NCBI GenBank assembly: GCA_949289625.1
Contig: CASEPH010000458.1
Span: 1 to 13,928, forward strand
Direction: 5' to 3'
DNA length: 13,928 bases
DNA from: an uncultured Clostridia bacterium
GTDB lineage: Bacteria > Bacillota_A > Clostridia > Oscillospirales > Oscillospiraceae
A program made the translations under genes and the position numbers. This document shows, piece by piece, positions 7,156 through 13,925 of this stretch; position 1 is the stretch's first letter; each line of letters begins with the position of its first letter. Below the pieces are notes generated by a model that saw nothing but the letters and a program-made list of their open reading frames with translations, did no database searches and was not told where the DNA came from.

Positions 7156-8253
7156 TTATCCCGATATTTTTTCCAACAGCTTATCCCAGAATCCGGGCTG
7201 CTCCGGCATCTGCTCCACCGATGCTGCCGCGTAGACCGGCGTCTGTACCACCAGCCGTCCGCCCACATAGGCCTGCAGGGTACCCATGGTGGTCCCCTGT
7301 TCCACCGGCGCATAGACAAAGGGGGCAGTGAGCAGACGGTACTCCGCCGTCTCTTCCTCCAGCATGGTATATGCCAGCGTATCCTCTGCCACGAGGGGAA
7401 CAGAATCCGAAAGTCCGGAAATCACCGGCATCTGCCCCACTTCCTCCCCTTCTGTCACCAATGTCCGGGAACTGTAGAGGGAAAACCCATAATCCAGCAT
7501 CTGGGCATGGTCGCTCCAGTCCGACGGAGCATGGATGGTCACAGACACGAGACAACGCCCATCCCGTTCCGCTGCTCCCACCAGGATCCGTCCGGCCTGT
7601 TTGGTAAAGCCTGTTTTGACCCCCATCGCGCCTGGATACTGCCACAAAAGCTTATTGTGGTTGGACATACTGTGTCCCGCACAGGCATAGGACTTGGCCG
7701 AAACGATAGTACGGAAATCCGGATTTTGCAGGGCTGCCACCGTAATCTGCCCCAGACTTTCCGCTGTGGCATAATGTCCCTCTTGGTCCAGGCCGTTGGG
7801 GTTGGCAAAATGGGTGTTCTGTAGGCCCAATTCCTCTGCCTTCCAGTTCATCTCCTCCGCAAAAGCCTCGATACTTCCGCTGACATAGATGGCCAGGGCC
7901 ACTGCCGCGTCGTTGCCGGAGGAGAGCATCAGACCGTAGAGCAGATCCTCCACCGTCAGCTGTTCCCCTTCCTTGAGATACATGGAGGAGCCCTCCACCC
8001 CCACGGCCTCCGCAGGAATTTCCACCACCTCATCCAGCTCTGCCTGCTCCAGAACCACCAACGCCGTCATGATCTTGGTGGTACTGGCGATCAGACTGGG
8101 ATCCTGGGCGTTTTTCTCCCAAAGGATCTGCCCGGTATCGCCGTCCAGCAAGGCGGCGCTGCGGGCGGACACCTCCAGTCCCTGGACCGAAGGCATATAG
8201 AGGAGGATGGCCGCAAGCAAAGATGCAGCCATCCGAATCGTTTTTTGTTTCAT
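7156..8253 (-). CDS. D-alanyl-D-alanine carboxypeptidase (penicillin-binding protein, DacF/DacA type)
   Basis: A secreted serine carboxypeptidase that removes the terminal D-Ala from peptidoglycan pentapeptides. 365 residues. N-terminal signal sequence: basic MKQKTIR, then a hydrophobic core to about residue 25. The three active-site motifs are intact: SXXK as STTK (S57, K60), SGN (112-114) and KTG (213-215). A C-terminal beta-rich domain (about 265-345) and a terminal helix (FWDKLLEKISG) match the peripheral membrane anchor of this class. The ribosome site is weak (GGTGAT). It lies 39 bases after gerW, in a sporulation-linked gene set. This suggests a DacF-like role in spore cortex or forespore wall maturation, but a vegetative DacA role is equally compatible. 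Confidence 0.94.
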   Translation of the reverse strand: MKQKTIRMAASLLAAILLYMPSVQGLEVSARSAALLDGDTGQILWEKNAQDPSLIASTTKIMTALVVLEQAELDEVVEIPAEAVGVEGSSMYLKEGEQLTVEDLLYGLMLSSGNDAAVALAIYVSGSIEAFAEEMNWKAEELGLQNTHFANPNGLDQEGHYATAESLGQITVAALQNPDFRTIVSAKSYACAGHSMSNHNKLLWQYPGAMGVKTGFTKQAGRILVGAAERDGRCLVSVTIHAPSDWSDHAQMLDYGFSLYSSRTLVTEGEEVGQMPVISGLSDSVPLVAEDTLAYTMLEEETAEYRLLTAPFVYAPVEQGTTMGTLQAYVGGRLVVQTPVYAAASVEQMPEQPGFWDKLLEKISG

Positions 8254-8292
8254 ACTGCATCACCGGATACAGTATCTCCCCGAAAAACGCTT

Positions 8293-8706
8293 TTATTCCT
8301 CCGTTTCTCCAACGGTGTCCGCAGACTCATCCTTCTTTTTGGAGACCATGTGGCTGACCTTGTTCACCACATCGGGCACCAGATCAATGACTCGCTCGGC
8401 CACCGTGGAGGCAGGCTGATCCACCGACAGTACCCGTACCGTGCTCTCCTGGATCACCAAAAACGACACCGGCGTAATGCTCACGCCCATACCGGCCCCG
8501 CCGCCAAAGGCGTTGGGATGCTCGGGTTTCTGGTTTTTCTGGGCAAAGTCGGAACCGCCGGAGCCATATCCGATGGAGATCCGGCATACCGGGATTACCG
8601 TGACGCCGTCGGCCTCAATGGGTTTGCCAATGACCGTATTTGCGTCCATCATGTCCCGAATTTTCGCCATGGTGGTGGCCATTAAATCGCTAATTGGATG
8701 TGCCAT
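8293..8706 (-). CDS. gerW: GerW/YtfJ-family sporulation protein
   Basis: A small protein of the YtfJ/GerW family, linked in Bacillus to spore formation and germination. The biochemical role is not firmly known. 137 residues from the ATG at 8706; a GTG two codons earlier is too close to the ribosome site AAGGCGG. Typical family features: N-terminal MAHPISDLM, the segment GKPIEADGVTVIPVCRISIGY (28-48), a glycine-rich FGGGAGMGVSITPVSFLVI (67-85), and a polar tail KKKDESADTVGETEE. The start overlaps the DUF2953 gene by 17 bases. The ytfI (DUF2953)-ytfJ pair also occurs in Bacillus, so the pairing is functionally meaningful. Its presence suggests an endospore-forming ancestry. Confidence 0.93.
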   Translation of the reverse strand: MAHPISDLMATTMAKIRDMMDANTVIGKPIEADGVTVIPVCRISIGYGSGGSDFAQKNQKPEHPNAFGGGAGMGVSITPVSFLVIQESTVRVLSVDQPASTVAERVIDLVPDVVNKVSHMVSKKKDESADTVGETEE

Positions 8707-9469
8707 ATTCACTTCCGCCTTTCTTCATTTGCGTTCGATACAATTTTAACCCACGGAGGCCATAATATCCGGCCAGCTTCAAAATCGCCCCCACTGTCAT
8801 GGTGAGATGAGCTTTGGCATACACCGTGGTGTGTTCCTCCAGAAAATCAATTTCCGCCCGGGTATCCTGGTCATGGATCCGAAACGCCCGCTGCAGCACC
8901 GTGGTCAAATTTCCCAAGGCCGCCCATGCACTGCCGTAGAGCACCGCAGACTGGGCCGGATCCTGATCCTTCGCCCCGATTCTGAGTCGAAGCACCAGCT
9001 GCCGCACATGGAGTCGGTTGCGCAAATCCGCCTGAAATTCCAATACTAGCCCCACAATTTGCCGGAACAGCTCCAGTCCTCCGCCTCGTTCCTCCTGGGG
9101 CGTTTGTGCGTCTGAAGGAACGGCTTTGGATTTCTCGGAACTCTGTTTATTTTTTTCTCGCTTTGCCTGTTCCGTCTTCCTTGCTTTTTCTGCTTTTTTC
9201 GCTGTTTTCTCTTGTTGGCGCGCTTCCAGCTGTTCCTTTCGGGCCAGCTGGATTTGTCGTTCCGTCCCAGCCCCAGCCTTTTTTCGGCTTTTCCGGTCTT
9301 TCTTATCTTTGGTTTTCACCGGTCTGGGATAGATTCTCAGGGAAACAGGCCCAATATGCGCCGTCAAGCTGGCACCAGATTGCCCGTATTCTCCCGTGAT
9401 CCCCACAGGAACACAGCATAAAAGGCCCAGCAGCGCCGCCAGGATCCCAAGGATCCAAAGGGCAATCAT
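8690..9469 (-). CDS. DUF2953 (YtfI-like) membrane-anchored protein
   Basis: Function unknown; the partner gene of gerW/ytfJ. 259 residues. One N-terminal membrane helix (about 3-23), a short beta segment (26-48), then a highly charged Lys/Glu/Gln/Arg linker (about 51-120) likely to be helical or disordered. The conserved DUF2953 region follows (about 134-245), containing LGNLTTVLQRAF, AEIDFLEE and VYAKAHLTMTVGAILKLA. The C-terminal tail is basic. The start ATG overlaps the scpB stop as ATGA. In the family the C-terminal domain is thought to lie near the membrane. The length and composition of the linker are unusual, and since linkers vary they are a poor guide to function. Confidence 0.88.
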   Translation of the reverse strand: MIALWILGILAALLGLLCCVPVGITGEYGQSGASLTAHIGPVSLRIYPRPVKTKDKKDRKSRKKAGAGTERQIQLARKEQLEARQQEKTAKKAEKARKTEQAKREKNKQSSEKSKAVPSDAQTPQEERGGGLELFRQIVGLVLEFQADLRNRLHVRQLVLRLRIGAKDQDPAQSAVLYGSAWAALGNLTTVLQRAFRIHDQDTRAEIDFLEEHTTVYAKAHLTMTVGAILKLAGYYGLRGLKLYRTQMKKGGSEYGTSN

Positions 9470-10044
9470 GCCTTTTCCTCACCTTCTTCTATGGAAAGCT
9501 GCATCTCCATTTGCTCCGCGGTAACCTGTCCCCGGGGCAGATCCACCTCCGGCAGCTCGTCCAGGGAGGACAAGCCGAAGGTCCGCAGGAAGTCCGGCGT
9601 GGTGCCATACAGGATTGGCCTGCCCGGTACGCTGAGCCTGCCCTGCTCTTCAATCAGCTTTTTGTTCAGCAGCGCGCTCACAGTATAGGAACTGTCCACA
9701 CCCCGGATCTGCTCCACAAAGGCCTTGGTGGTGGGCTGATAGTAGGCGATCACCGTCAGCGTCTCCAAGGCCGACGCGCTGAGCTTGGGCGGCTTTCTGG
9801 TCTCCAACGCCCGGGTGATCAATTCCGATTCCTCTGGGGACGATACCATCTGATAGGCGTTTTCCATCCGCAGGATTCTTATACCCCGTCTTTGGAAACT
9901 ATATGCATCCTGGAGGGCCTTTGCCTCCTGATGAATGGTCTCCGGCGCTACGCCCATAGCCAGGGCGATGCGATCTGCCCCCACCGGTTCCCCGGCAGCA
10001 AACAAAATGGCCTCAATTCCCCGTCTGATATCTTCCGGCTCCAT
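9466..10044 (-). CDS. scpB: Segregation and condensation protein ScpB
   Basis: A subunit of the Smc-ScpA-ScpB condensin that compacts and separates chromosomes; a ScpB dimer binds the middle of ScpA. 192 residues, the normal length. Two winged-helix domains: an N-terminal one (IRRGIEAILFAAGEPV) and a second with the family motifs LTVIAYYQPTTKAFVEQIRG (96-115) and GRPILYGTTPDFLRTFGL (141-158). The tail is acidic. The start is the ATG at 10044, which shares one base with the scpA stop (TGATG); GGAGG sits 4 bases before it, inside the end of scpA. A TTG just upstream is too near the ribosome site. Confidence 0.97.
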   Translation of the reverse strand: MEPEDIRRGIEAILFAAGEPVGADRIALAMGVAPETIHQEAKALQDAYSFQRRGIRILRMENAYQMVSSPEESELITRALETRKPPKLSASALETLTVIAYYQPTTKAFVEQIRGVDSSYTVSALLNKKLIEEQGRLSVPGRPILYGTTPDFLRTFGLSSLDELPEVDLPRGQVTAEQMEMQLSIEEGEEKA

Positions 10045-10832
10045 CAATCCTCCACCTCGCTCTCCTCCGGCATCTTTAGATAGTCGATCTCATATTCGCC
10101 GTTCTGCTCCGACACCCGAACCGACCGGAGCTTACACAGCTCTAAAATGGACAAAAACGTGGCCACCACCTCGGACCGGGACTTATTGCCCCGGAACAGA
10201 TTCCGCAGTCGCTGCCGTCCTTTTGCCAAAAGCTGCCGAAGCACCTCGGCGGCCTTTTTCTCCACAGGATAGGGTTCCTTTCCCACGATGCCCACAAAGG
10301 CGGCGGTGGGCGGCGGCAGTTTGGCGTCACCCCGATCCCGAATCCCAAACATGGCCCGCCGCAGATCCTCCCGGTCATGCTGATATCGGTAGGTCTGCTC
10401 CCGCTTCAGCGGTTCCGGCTGCTTGGTGAAATAGTTTCTGCCAATATCATTCCGTTTTTCCAGCCAAGCCATGGGTTCCTTCAGCTTCTCCATGATTTCC
10501 TGACGCTGGCGCTGTTCCAGAGACTGGATCAGCAGCTCCATCTCGCTCAGGCCCTCCTGCCGTTCCGCTTCGCTCAGCAGCATCTTTGTCTTGATGAGCA
10601 CCAGGTGGGAGGCCATAGAGATAAACTCGCTGGCGATCTCCAGATCCATACGCTTCATCTCGTCCAGATACGCCAGATACTGTTCCAGGATCACAGAAAT
10701 CTGGATGTCCCGAATTTCGATTTTATTCTTACTGAGCAGCAGCAAAATCACGTCTAGGGGCCCGGAAAAATCCTCGGGCTCGGCATTCTTGGATTTTACC
10801 ACATGGCTCAGATGGTAGGTTGGTTCGTTCAT
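10044..10832 (-). CDS. scpA: Segregation and condensation protein ScpA
   Basis: The kleisin subunit of bacterial condensin; its two ends bridge the Smc dimer. 262 residues. The N-terminal kleisin signature is FSGPLDVILLLLSKNKIEIRDI (22-43) followed by MDLEIASEFISMASHLVLIKTKMLL (62-86). A helical middle part binds ScpB. The C-terminal winged helix (about 218-252; RSEVVATFLSILELCKL, then EQNGEYEIDYL) binds the Smc head. AAGGAG lies 5 bases before the ATG. It is 9 bases downstream of the M50 protease gene and overlaps scpB by one base, an operon order common in Firmicutes. Confidence 0.97.
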   Translation of the reverse strand: MNEPTYHLSHVVKSKNAEPEDFSGPLDVILLLLSKNKIEIRDIQISVILEQYLAYLDEMKRMDLEIASEFISMASHLVLIKTKMLLSEAERQEGLSEMELLIQSLEQRQRQEIMEKLKEPMAWLEKRNDIGRNYFTKQPEPLKREQTYRYQHDREDLRRAMFGIRDRGDAKLPPPTAAFVGIVGKEPYPVEKKAAEVLRQLLAKGRQRLRNLFRGNKSRSEVVATFLSILELCKLRSVRVSEQNGEYEIDYLKMPEESEVED

Positions 10833-10841
10833 GGCGGCTCC

Positions 10842-11534
10842 TTATCCAAAAATATGCTGGAGAATGTAGAAGGGAAATGCGGAGATCCGGCTCAGACCGT
10901 TCAGTAGAAACGATCTGCAAACCATCAAGGGCGTGTTGAGAATTCCCGAGTACAGCACCAGGATCATCACCAGGAAGCCGTATCGTTCATATCGAAGAAT
11001 CTTATAGTATACCTCCTTGGGCAGCAGGGCATTGAGCACTTTAGAACCGTCCAGAGGCGGAATGGGAATCACATTGAACACCGCAAGACCAACACTGAGG
11101 ATGGCCACATATTCAAAGAATTCCACCACAAACCCAGAAATCGCGCCACCGGTCCTGTAGTTCACATACAGCGCTCCCGCCCGGATACAGAGCGCAAAAA
11201 AAGCCAGCACCAGATTGGAAATGGGGCCTGCCGCAGCGGTAATGGCCATATCCCGGACGGGATGTTTAAAGTTCCGCATATCCACCGGCACCGCCTTGGC
11301 CCAGCCAAACTTGAAAATGGCCATCATCAGAAGGCCCCAGACGTCGATATGCCGGATGGGATTGAAGGTGAGTCGTCCGGCGTTCTTTGCCGTGGGATCC
11401 CCCAGCTTCAACGCCACCACTCCATGGCTCACCTCATGAAACATGATGCAGACCATGGACGCGGCAATAATCACCACATAATCCCAGATAAAGCTGAAAT
11501 TCAGCTGTGTCAGCCAGTTTGAAAACGAATGCAT
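10842..11534 (-). CDS. Site-2-protease-family (M50) membrane metalloprotease
   Basis: An intramembrane zinc metalloprotease of the compact M50/SREBP-S2P-like class. 230 residues with about five to six hydrophobic segments. Zinc and catalytic residues are complete: HEVSH (33-37, HEXXH) in the first helix region, the NPIRH element (58-62), and D162 in IPPLDG (158-163), the NPDG-like third motif. The basic loop KHPVRDM and helix AITAAAGPISNLVLAF fit the family. The start is the ATG at 11534 with AGGAGG 7 bases upstream; a TTG two codons earlier is only one base from that site. It is the first gene of the operon with scpA/scpB. This protease-scpAB neighbourhood is widespread in Firmicutes and its substrate is usually unknown. 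The divergent gene encodes a one-helix membrane regulator, a conceivable but untested substrate. Confidence 0.95.
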   Translation of the reverse strand: MHSFSNWLTQLNFSFIWDYVVIIAASMVCIMFHEVSHGVVALKLGDPTAKNAGRLTFNPIRHIDVWGLLMMAIFKFGWAKAVPVDMRNFKHPVRDMAITAAAGPISNLVLAFFALCIRAGALYVNYRTGGAISGFVVEFFEYVAILSVGLAVFNVIPIPPLDGSKVLNALLPKEVYYKILRYERYGFLVMILVLYSGILNTPLMVCRSFLLNGLSRISAFPFYILQHIFG

Positions 11535-11558
11535 AAGCAATCCTCCTGCTAATGAGTT

Positions 11559-11587
11559 AGTATAACATGAAACGCTGGAAATAGCAA
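11559..11587 (-). promoter_or_regulatory. Promoter of the M50-scpA-scpB-...-rluB operon
   Basis: -35 TTGCTA (11587-11582), a 17-bp spacer ending in an extended TGT, and -10 TATACT (11564-11559). Transcription near 11552 gives a leader of only about 18 bases carrying AGGAGG (11547-11542). Confidence 0.8.
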
Positions 11588-11589
11588 GA

Positions 11590-11630
11590 AAGCCTTTCCA
11601 GGGAATGAAGCCCCATGGAACCGCAGGCTT
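11590..11630. repeat. Imperfect inverted repeat between the divergent promoters
   Basis: AAGCCT/AGGCTT (11590-11595 with 11625-11630), TTCCA/TGGAA (11596-11600 with 11616-11620) and GGG/CCC form a bulged stem with CCGC unpaired on one side. It lies just upstream of the protease -35 and about 58 bp from the MerR -35. It could be a protein-binding dyad or a transcript structure. No U-tract follows on either strand, so it is not a normal terminator. Confidence 0.35.
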
Positions 11631-11687
11631 TCATCTCCCCAATTGAGCAGTATTTTGATTTTCTGGGCACAAAATTGAAAAAAAGAC

Positions 11688-11718
11688 TTGACTCCGCAAC
11701 TGGTAGAGAGTGTAAAAT
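11688..11718 (+). promoter_or_regulatory. MerR-type promoter with a 19-bp spacer
   Basis: -35 TTGACT (11688-11693) and -10 TAAAAT (11713-11718) are near consensus but 19 bp apart, the over-long spacing typical of promoters twisted into shape by MerR-family proteins. The spacer holds a partial dyad, ACTC...GAGT (11691-11694 with 11708-11711). The gene it drives is itself MerR-family, suggesting autoregulation. Confidence 0.75.
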
Positions 11719-11738
11719 CCCAGCAGGAGGTGACCTCT

Positions 11739-13205
11739 ATGAAGATCAAAGACGTAATTTCCCAGACCGGAATCCCGGAAAAGACCATTCGGTACTACGA
11801 ATCCCAGGGACTGATCCATCCCGTCACCGAGCGGCGGGGCGGCCGCACCTACCACGAGTTCCGATCCGAGGATGTGGCGGCCCTGAACGCCATTGTAGTC
11901 CTGCGGAAGGCCCAGTTTTCCATTGAAGAGATCCGCACCATGCAGCAGGACCCGGAGAAGATCCCCCAGATTTCCGCAGGACTGCGCCGACGCATTCAGG
12001 CGGAAGCCGACGCCATGACCCGGCTGCTGAGTGTGGAGGACGTGTTCTCCGCCCCGGACTATCAGGCCCTCAGCCGTCAGATCGCAGCGGCCTTCCAAAG
12101 CCAGCCGGACTACGTTCCCCCCTTCCGCTTTGGGGCAGAGGACCCAGAGACGCCGGAGGAGAAAGCCGCAGCCATCGCCGCCTATCAAAAGCGGCACAGC
12201 CGCCGGCCCTGGATCGCAGTGATTGCGGTCCTCAGCGTCCTCTGCGCCACTCTGGCTGTAGGCCTGGGATATATGGTTTACCGAGAGGCCTCGGCTATCC
12301 CGGCTCCCAGCGGTACCATCGAGGGTTGGGTTTATTACGCCCCGGACCGCGCCAATCTGATGCGCTGCAAAGCGGATGGCAGCAGTGAGGAAACGCTGTA
12401 TACCAGCGACTTGGGCGGCGATATACAAAACAGCAATATCGTTGTCACCGATACCAAAGTCTATTTTGTGGATATGCAGCGGCTCTTCTCCATAAACGCC
12501 GACGGCACCGGGCTGTATCAGTTCAAGCCTCGGTATTACAGCGCTTATTCCCAGGGCAATGGCCTGCCGATGCTGGCCGGAGAATACCTATATATTGGAG
12601 AATACAGCAGCGGACAGTTTGGCGGCGGCAGCAGCTGTCTGGTCAAAATCTCTCTCCAGGACGGAACTGAAGAGAAACTAAGCGACCAAAGCGGAACACC
12701 CCTGACCGTCAAGGATGACATTTTGTATCTGCTGCACAAGACCGTAGATACGTATGGTGAGGAAAACGCAGATGAAACCGTGTATACATTTTCCCTCATC
12801 GCCTATGACACCCAAACCGGCAAAGTCCTGACCCAAAAGGACCTGGGGAACTGGGACCGGGAATGCCATGGGATCTCCAACGGGGAAACGATCCTTCTGG
12901 TCCGGGTGGACAGCATGACACAAAACACCCTGTTGACGCTGAACACGGAAACGCTGGAATTGGAACCCTATGCGGAGATTCCCGGTCAGGTGCAGGACGT
13001 CTTTGGCCCGTACTGCTGTTATGACGGCGACTTTGCAGGGACGGAGTTGGGCGGCACCTATCTGGGCTGGTATGTACGAAACATGGACACCGGAGAATCG
13101 GTCCACTACGATAATGACTACTACTTTTGCGGCTTCACGGAGGCCGGCTTCCTGTGCCGGAGCAACGTGAGCGGCAGCGATATGGCCCTGGTCCCCTATC
13201 CCTGA
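11739..13205 (+). CDS. Membrane-anchored MerR-family regulator with a large extracytoplasmic domain
   Basis: 488 residues. The N-terminus is a clear MerR winged helix: VISQTGIPEKTIRYYESQGL (6-25), RTYHEF (36-41) and AIVVLRKAQFSIEEI (51-65), then a helix (about 75-100) fitting the dimerisation coil. After an acidic Pro/Glu linker, basic KRHSRRP (151-157) precedes a single membrane helix (158-181). By the positive-inside rule the DNA-binding part is cytoplasmic and residues 184-488 are outside. That domain shows repeated beta-strand units of the kind VYY...LYSINADG and resembles DUF5050-like propeller sensors; this is a fold guess. It holds seven cysteines (210, 300, 376, 426, 427, 464, 473), while the cytoplasmic part has none, so metal sensing by a classic MerR cysteine site is unlikely. 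AGGAGGT is 7 bases before the ATG. The ligand is unknown. Confidence 0.9.
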   Translation: MKIKDVISQTGIPEKTIRYYESQGLIHPVTERRGGRTYHEFRSEDVAALNAIVVLRKAQFSIEEIRTMQQDPEKIPQISAGLRRRIQAEADAMTRLLSVEDVFSAPDYQALSRQIAAAFQSQPDYVPPFRFGAEDPETPEEKAAAIAAYQKRHSRRPWIAVIAVLSVLCATLAVGLGYMVYREASAIPAPSGTIEGWVYYAPDRANLMRCKADGSSEETLYTSDLGGDIQNSNIVVTDTKVYFVDMQRLFSINADGTGLYQFKPRYYSAYSQGNGLPMLAGEYLYIGEYSSGQFGGGSSCLVKISLQDGTEEKLSDQSGTPLTVKDDILYLLHKTVDTYGEENADETVYTFSLIAYDTQTGKVLTQKDLGNWDRECHGISNGETILLVRVDSMTQNTLLTLNTETLELEPYAEIPGQVQDVFGPYCCYDGDFAGTELGGTYLGWYVRNMDTGESVHYDNDYYFCGFTEAGFLCRSNVSGSDMALVPYP

Positions 13206-13261
13206 TCCCATGCGCATCTGGAACAATCTGCGGAACCTGCTGCTTTCAGGAAATTACTAAG

Positions 13262-13750
13262 TTGAAAGGAGAACACGAGAAAGTAATCGTCACCCGGCAT
13301 TGGATCCTGCCCGTGCCAGAGGCACTGAAGCTGCTGCCCTTGCTGGGATTGGCGGCTCTCATCGGCAGCATTGGTCTTGCCACTTACGGCATCGTCCGAA
13401 AGAAAGAAAAGCCCCCCATTCCGGACTATGTGGATGAAATCGAAGCCCTGGAACGCCCTCGCTGGCATCTGCGGCAATGGAATTCCAGCCGGAAGCGGCA
13501 GCGGCTCTCCGACTTTACAGACAACAATTTGAAGATCCGTTTTGTCTTTCAGCAGATGCTGCGGCACCGGACAAAATCAGAGCCCGACATTTTATTTCGG
13601 ACTCCAAACGAGCTGGCAAACGCTCAAGACCCCTTAGAGAACCAGCTGATGAGCAGCTACAACCGCGTCCGCTACGGAAACAAGACCGCCACAGATCAGG
13701 AGGTACAGTCTGCTGCGGACTATCTGGATGCCATAAGTCACCATTTATAA
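13262..13750 (+). CDS. Small one-helix membrane protein with a DUF4129-like C-terminus
   Basis: 162 residues from a TTG at 13262. One membrane helix (about 22-45) is followed by basic RKKEK, a proline-rich stretch, and a soluble tail. The tail has a TPNEL motif (114-118) and SSYNRVRYGNKTATDQEV (131-148). Together with LKIRFVFQQML this pattern resembles DUF4129, the C-terminal domain seen after the membrane helices of transglutaminase-like proteins and beside MoxR/DUF58 genes. Here it stands alone, so it is either a small member or a remnant. It begins 57 bases after the MerR-like gene and is probably co-transcribed. The start is uncertain: TTG has only a weak AGGA upstream, while a good AAAGGAG lies just inside the frame with no ATG following. 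GTG at 13313 is an alternative that would trim most of the N-terminus. Confidence 0.6.
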   Translation: MKGEHEKVIVTRHWILPVPEALKLLPLLGLAALIGSIGLATYGIVRKKEKPPIPDYVDEIEALERPRWHLRQWNSSRKRQRLSDFTDNNLKIRFVFQQMLRHRTKSEPDILFRTPNELANAQDPLENQLMSSYNRVRYGNKTATDQEVQSAADYLDAISHHL

Positions 13751-13794
13751 TCTTCCGCACCTCGGACCAGGAATAGCACTCTCCCATAAAAAAT

Positions 13795-13833
13795 GAGTGT
13801 TCTTACAGCGTTTCAAATGCTATAAGAACACTC
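13795..13833 (-). terminator. Rho-independent terminator of the tRNA-Leu gene
   Basis: An 11-bp perfect stem (13795-13805 with 13823-13833) has an extra 3-bp inner helix. On the minus strand it is followed by ATTTTTTATG, a clear U-tract. It starts 4 bases after the CCA end of the tRNA. On the plus strand no T-run follows, so it would not efficiently stop the converging DUF4129-like transcript. Confidence 0.88.
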
Positions 13834-13837
13834 GTCA

Positions 13838-13925
13838 TGGTGCGCGAGGCGGGACTTGAACCCGCACGTGCGTAATGCACACTAGAACCTGAATCTAGCG
13901 AGTCTGCCAATTCCACCACTCGCGC
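13838..13925 (-). tRNA. tRNA-Leu (anticodon CAG)
   Basis: An 88-base tRNA with the 3' CCA encoded. Acceptor stem GCGCGAG/CTCGCGC, D-arm with GTGGAATTGGCAGAC, anticodon stem CTAGA/TCTAG around loop TTCAGGT (anticodon CAG, bases 13891-13889), a long variable arm GTGC-ATTAC-GCAC typical of leucine tRNAs, and T-arm GCGGG-TTCAAGT-CCCGC. It reads CUG leucine codons, which are frequent in these GC-rich genes. Its promoter lies beyond the right edge. Confidence 0.97.

Noticed and set aside
7143..7319. N-terminal extension of the pseudouridine synthase frame
   Set aside because: It lies inside the carboxypeptidase gene and is Arg/Trp-rich noise; the S4 domain begins at the ATG at 7142, which has AAGGAG.
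8266..8276. Perfect 11-bp palindrome GATACAGTATC before the carboxypeptidase start
   Set aside because: Too short to be significant on its own, and there is no promoter or related regulator there.
11631..12428. Long minus-strand frame opposite the MerR-like gene
   Set aside because: No start with a ribosome site and no family features; the plus strand has promoter, ribosome site and a clear MerR domain.
13210..13260. 16-codon reading frame after the MerR-like gene
   Set aside because: No ribosome site in front and no recognisable peptide; kept only as part of the start-codon question, not as a gene.
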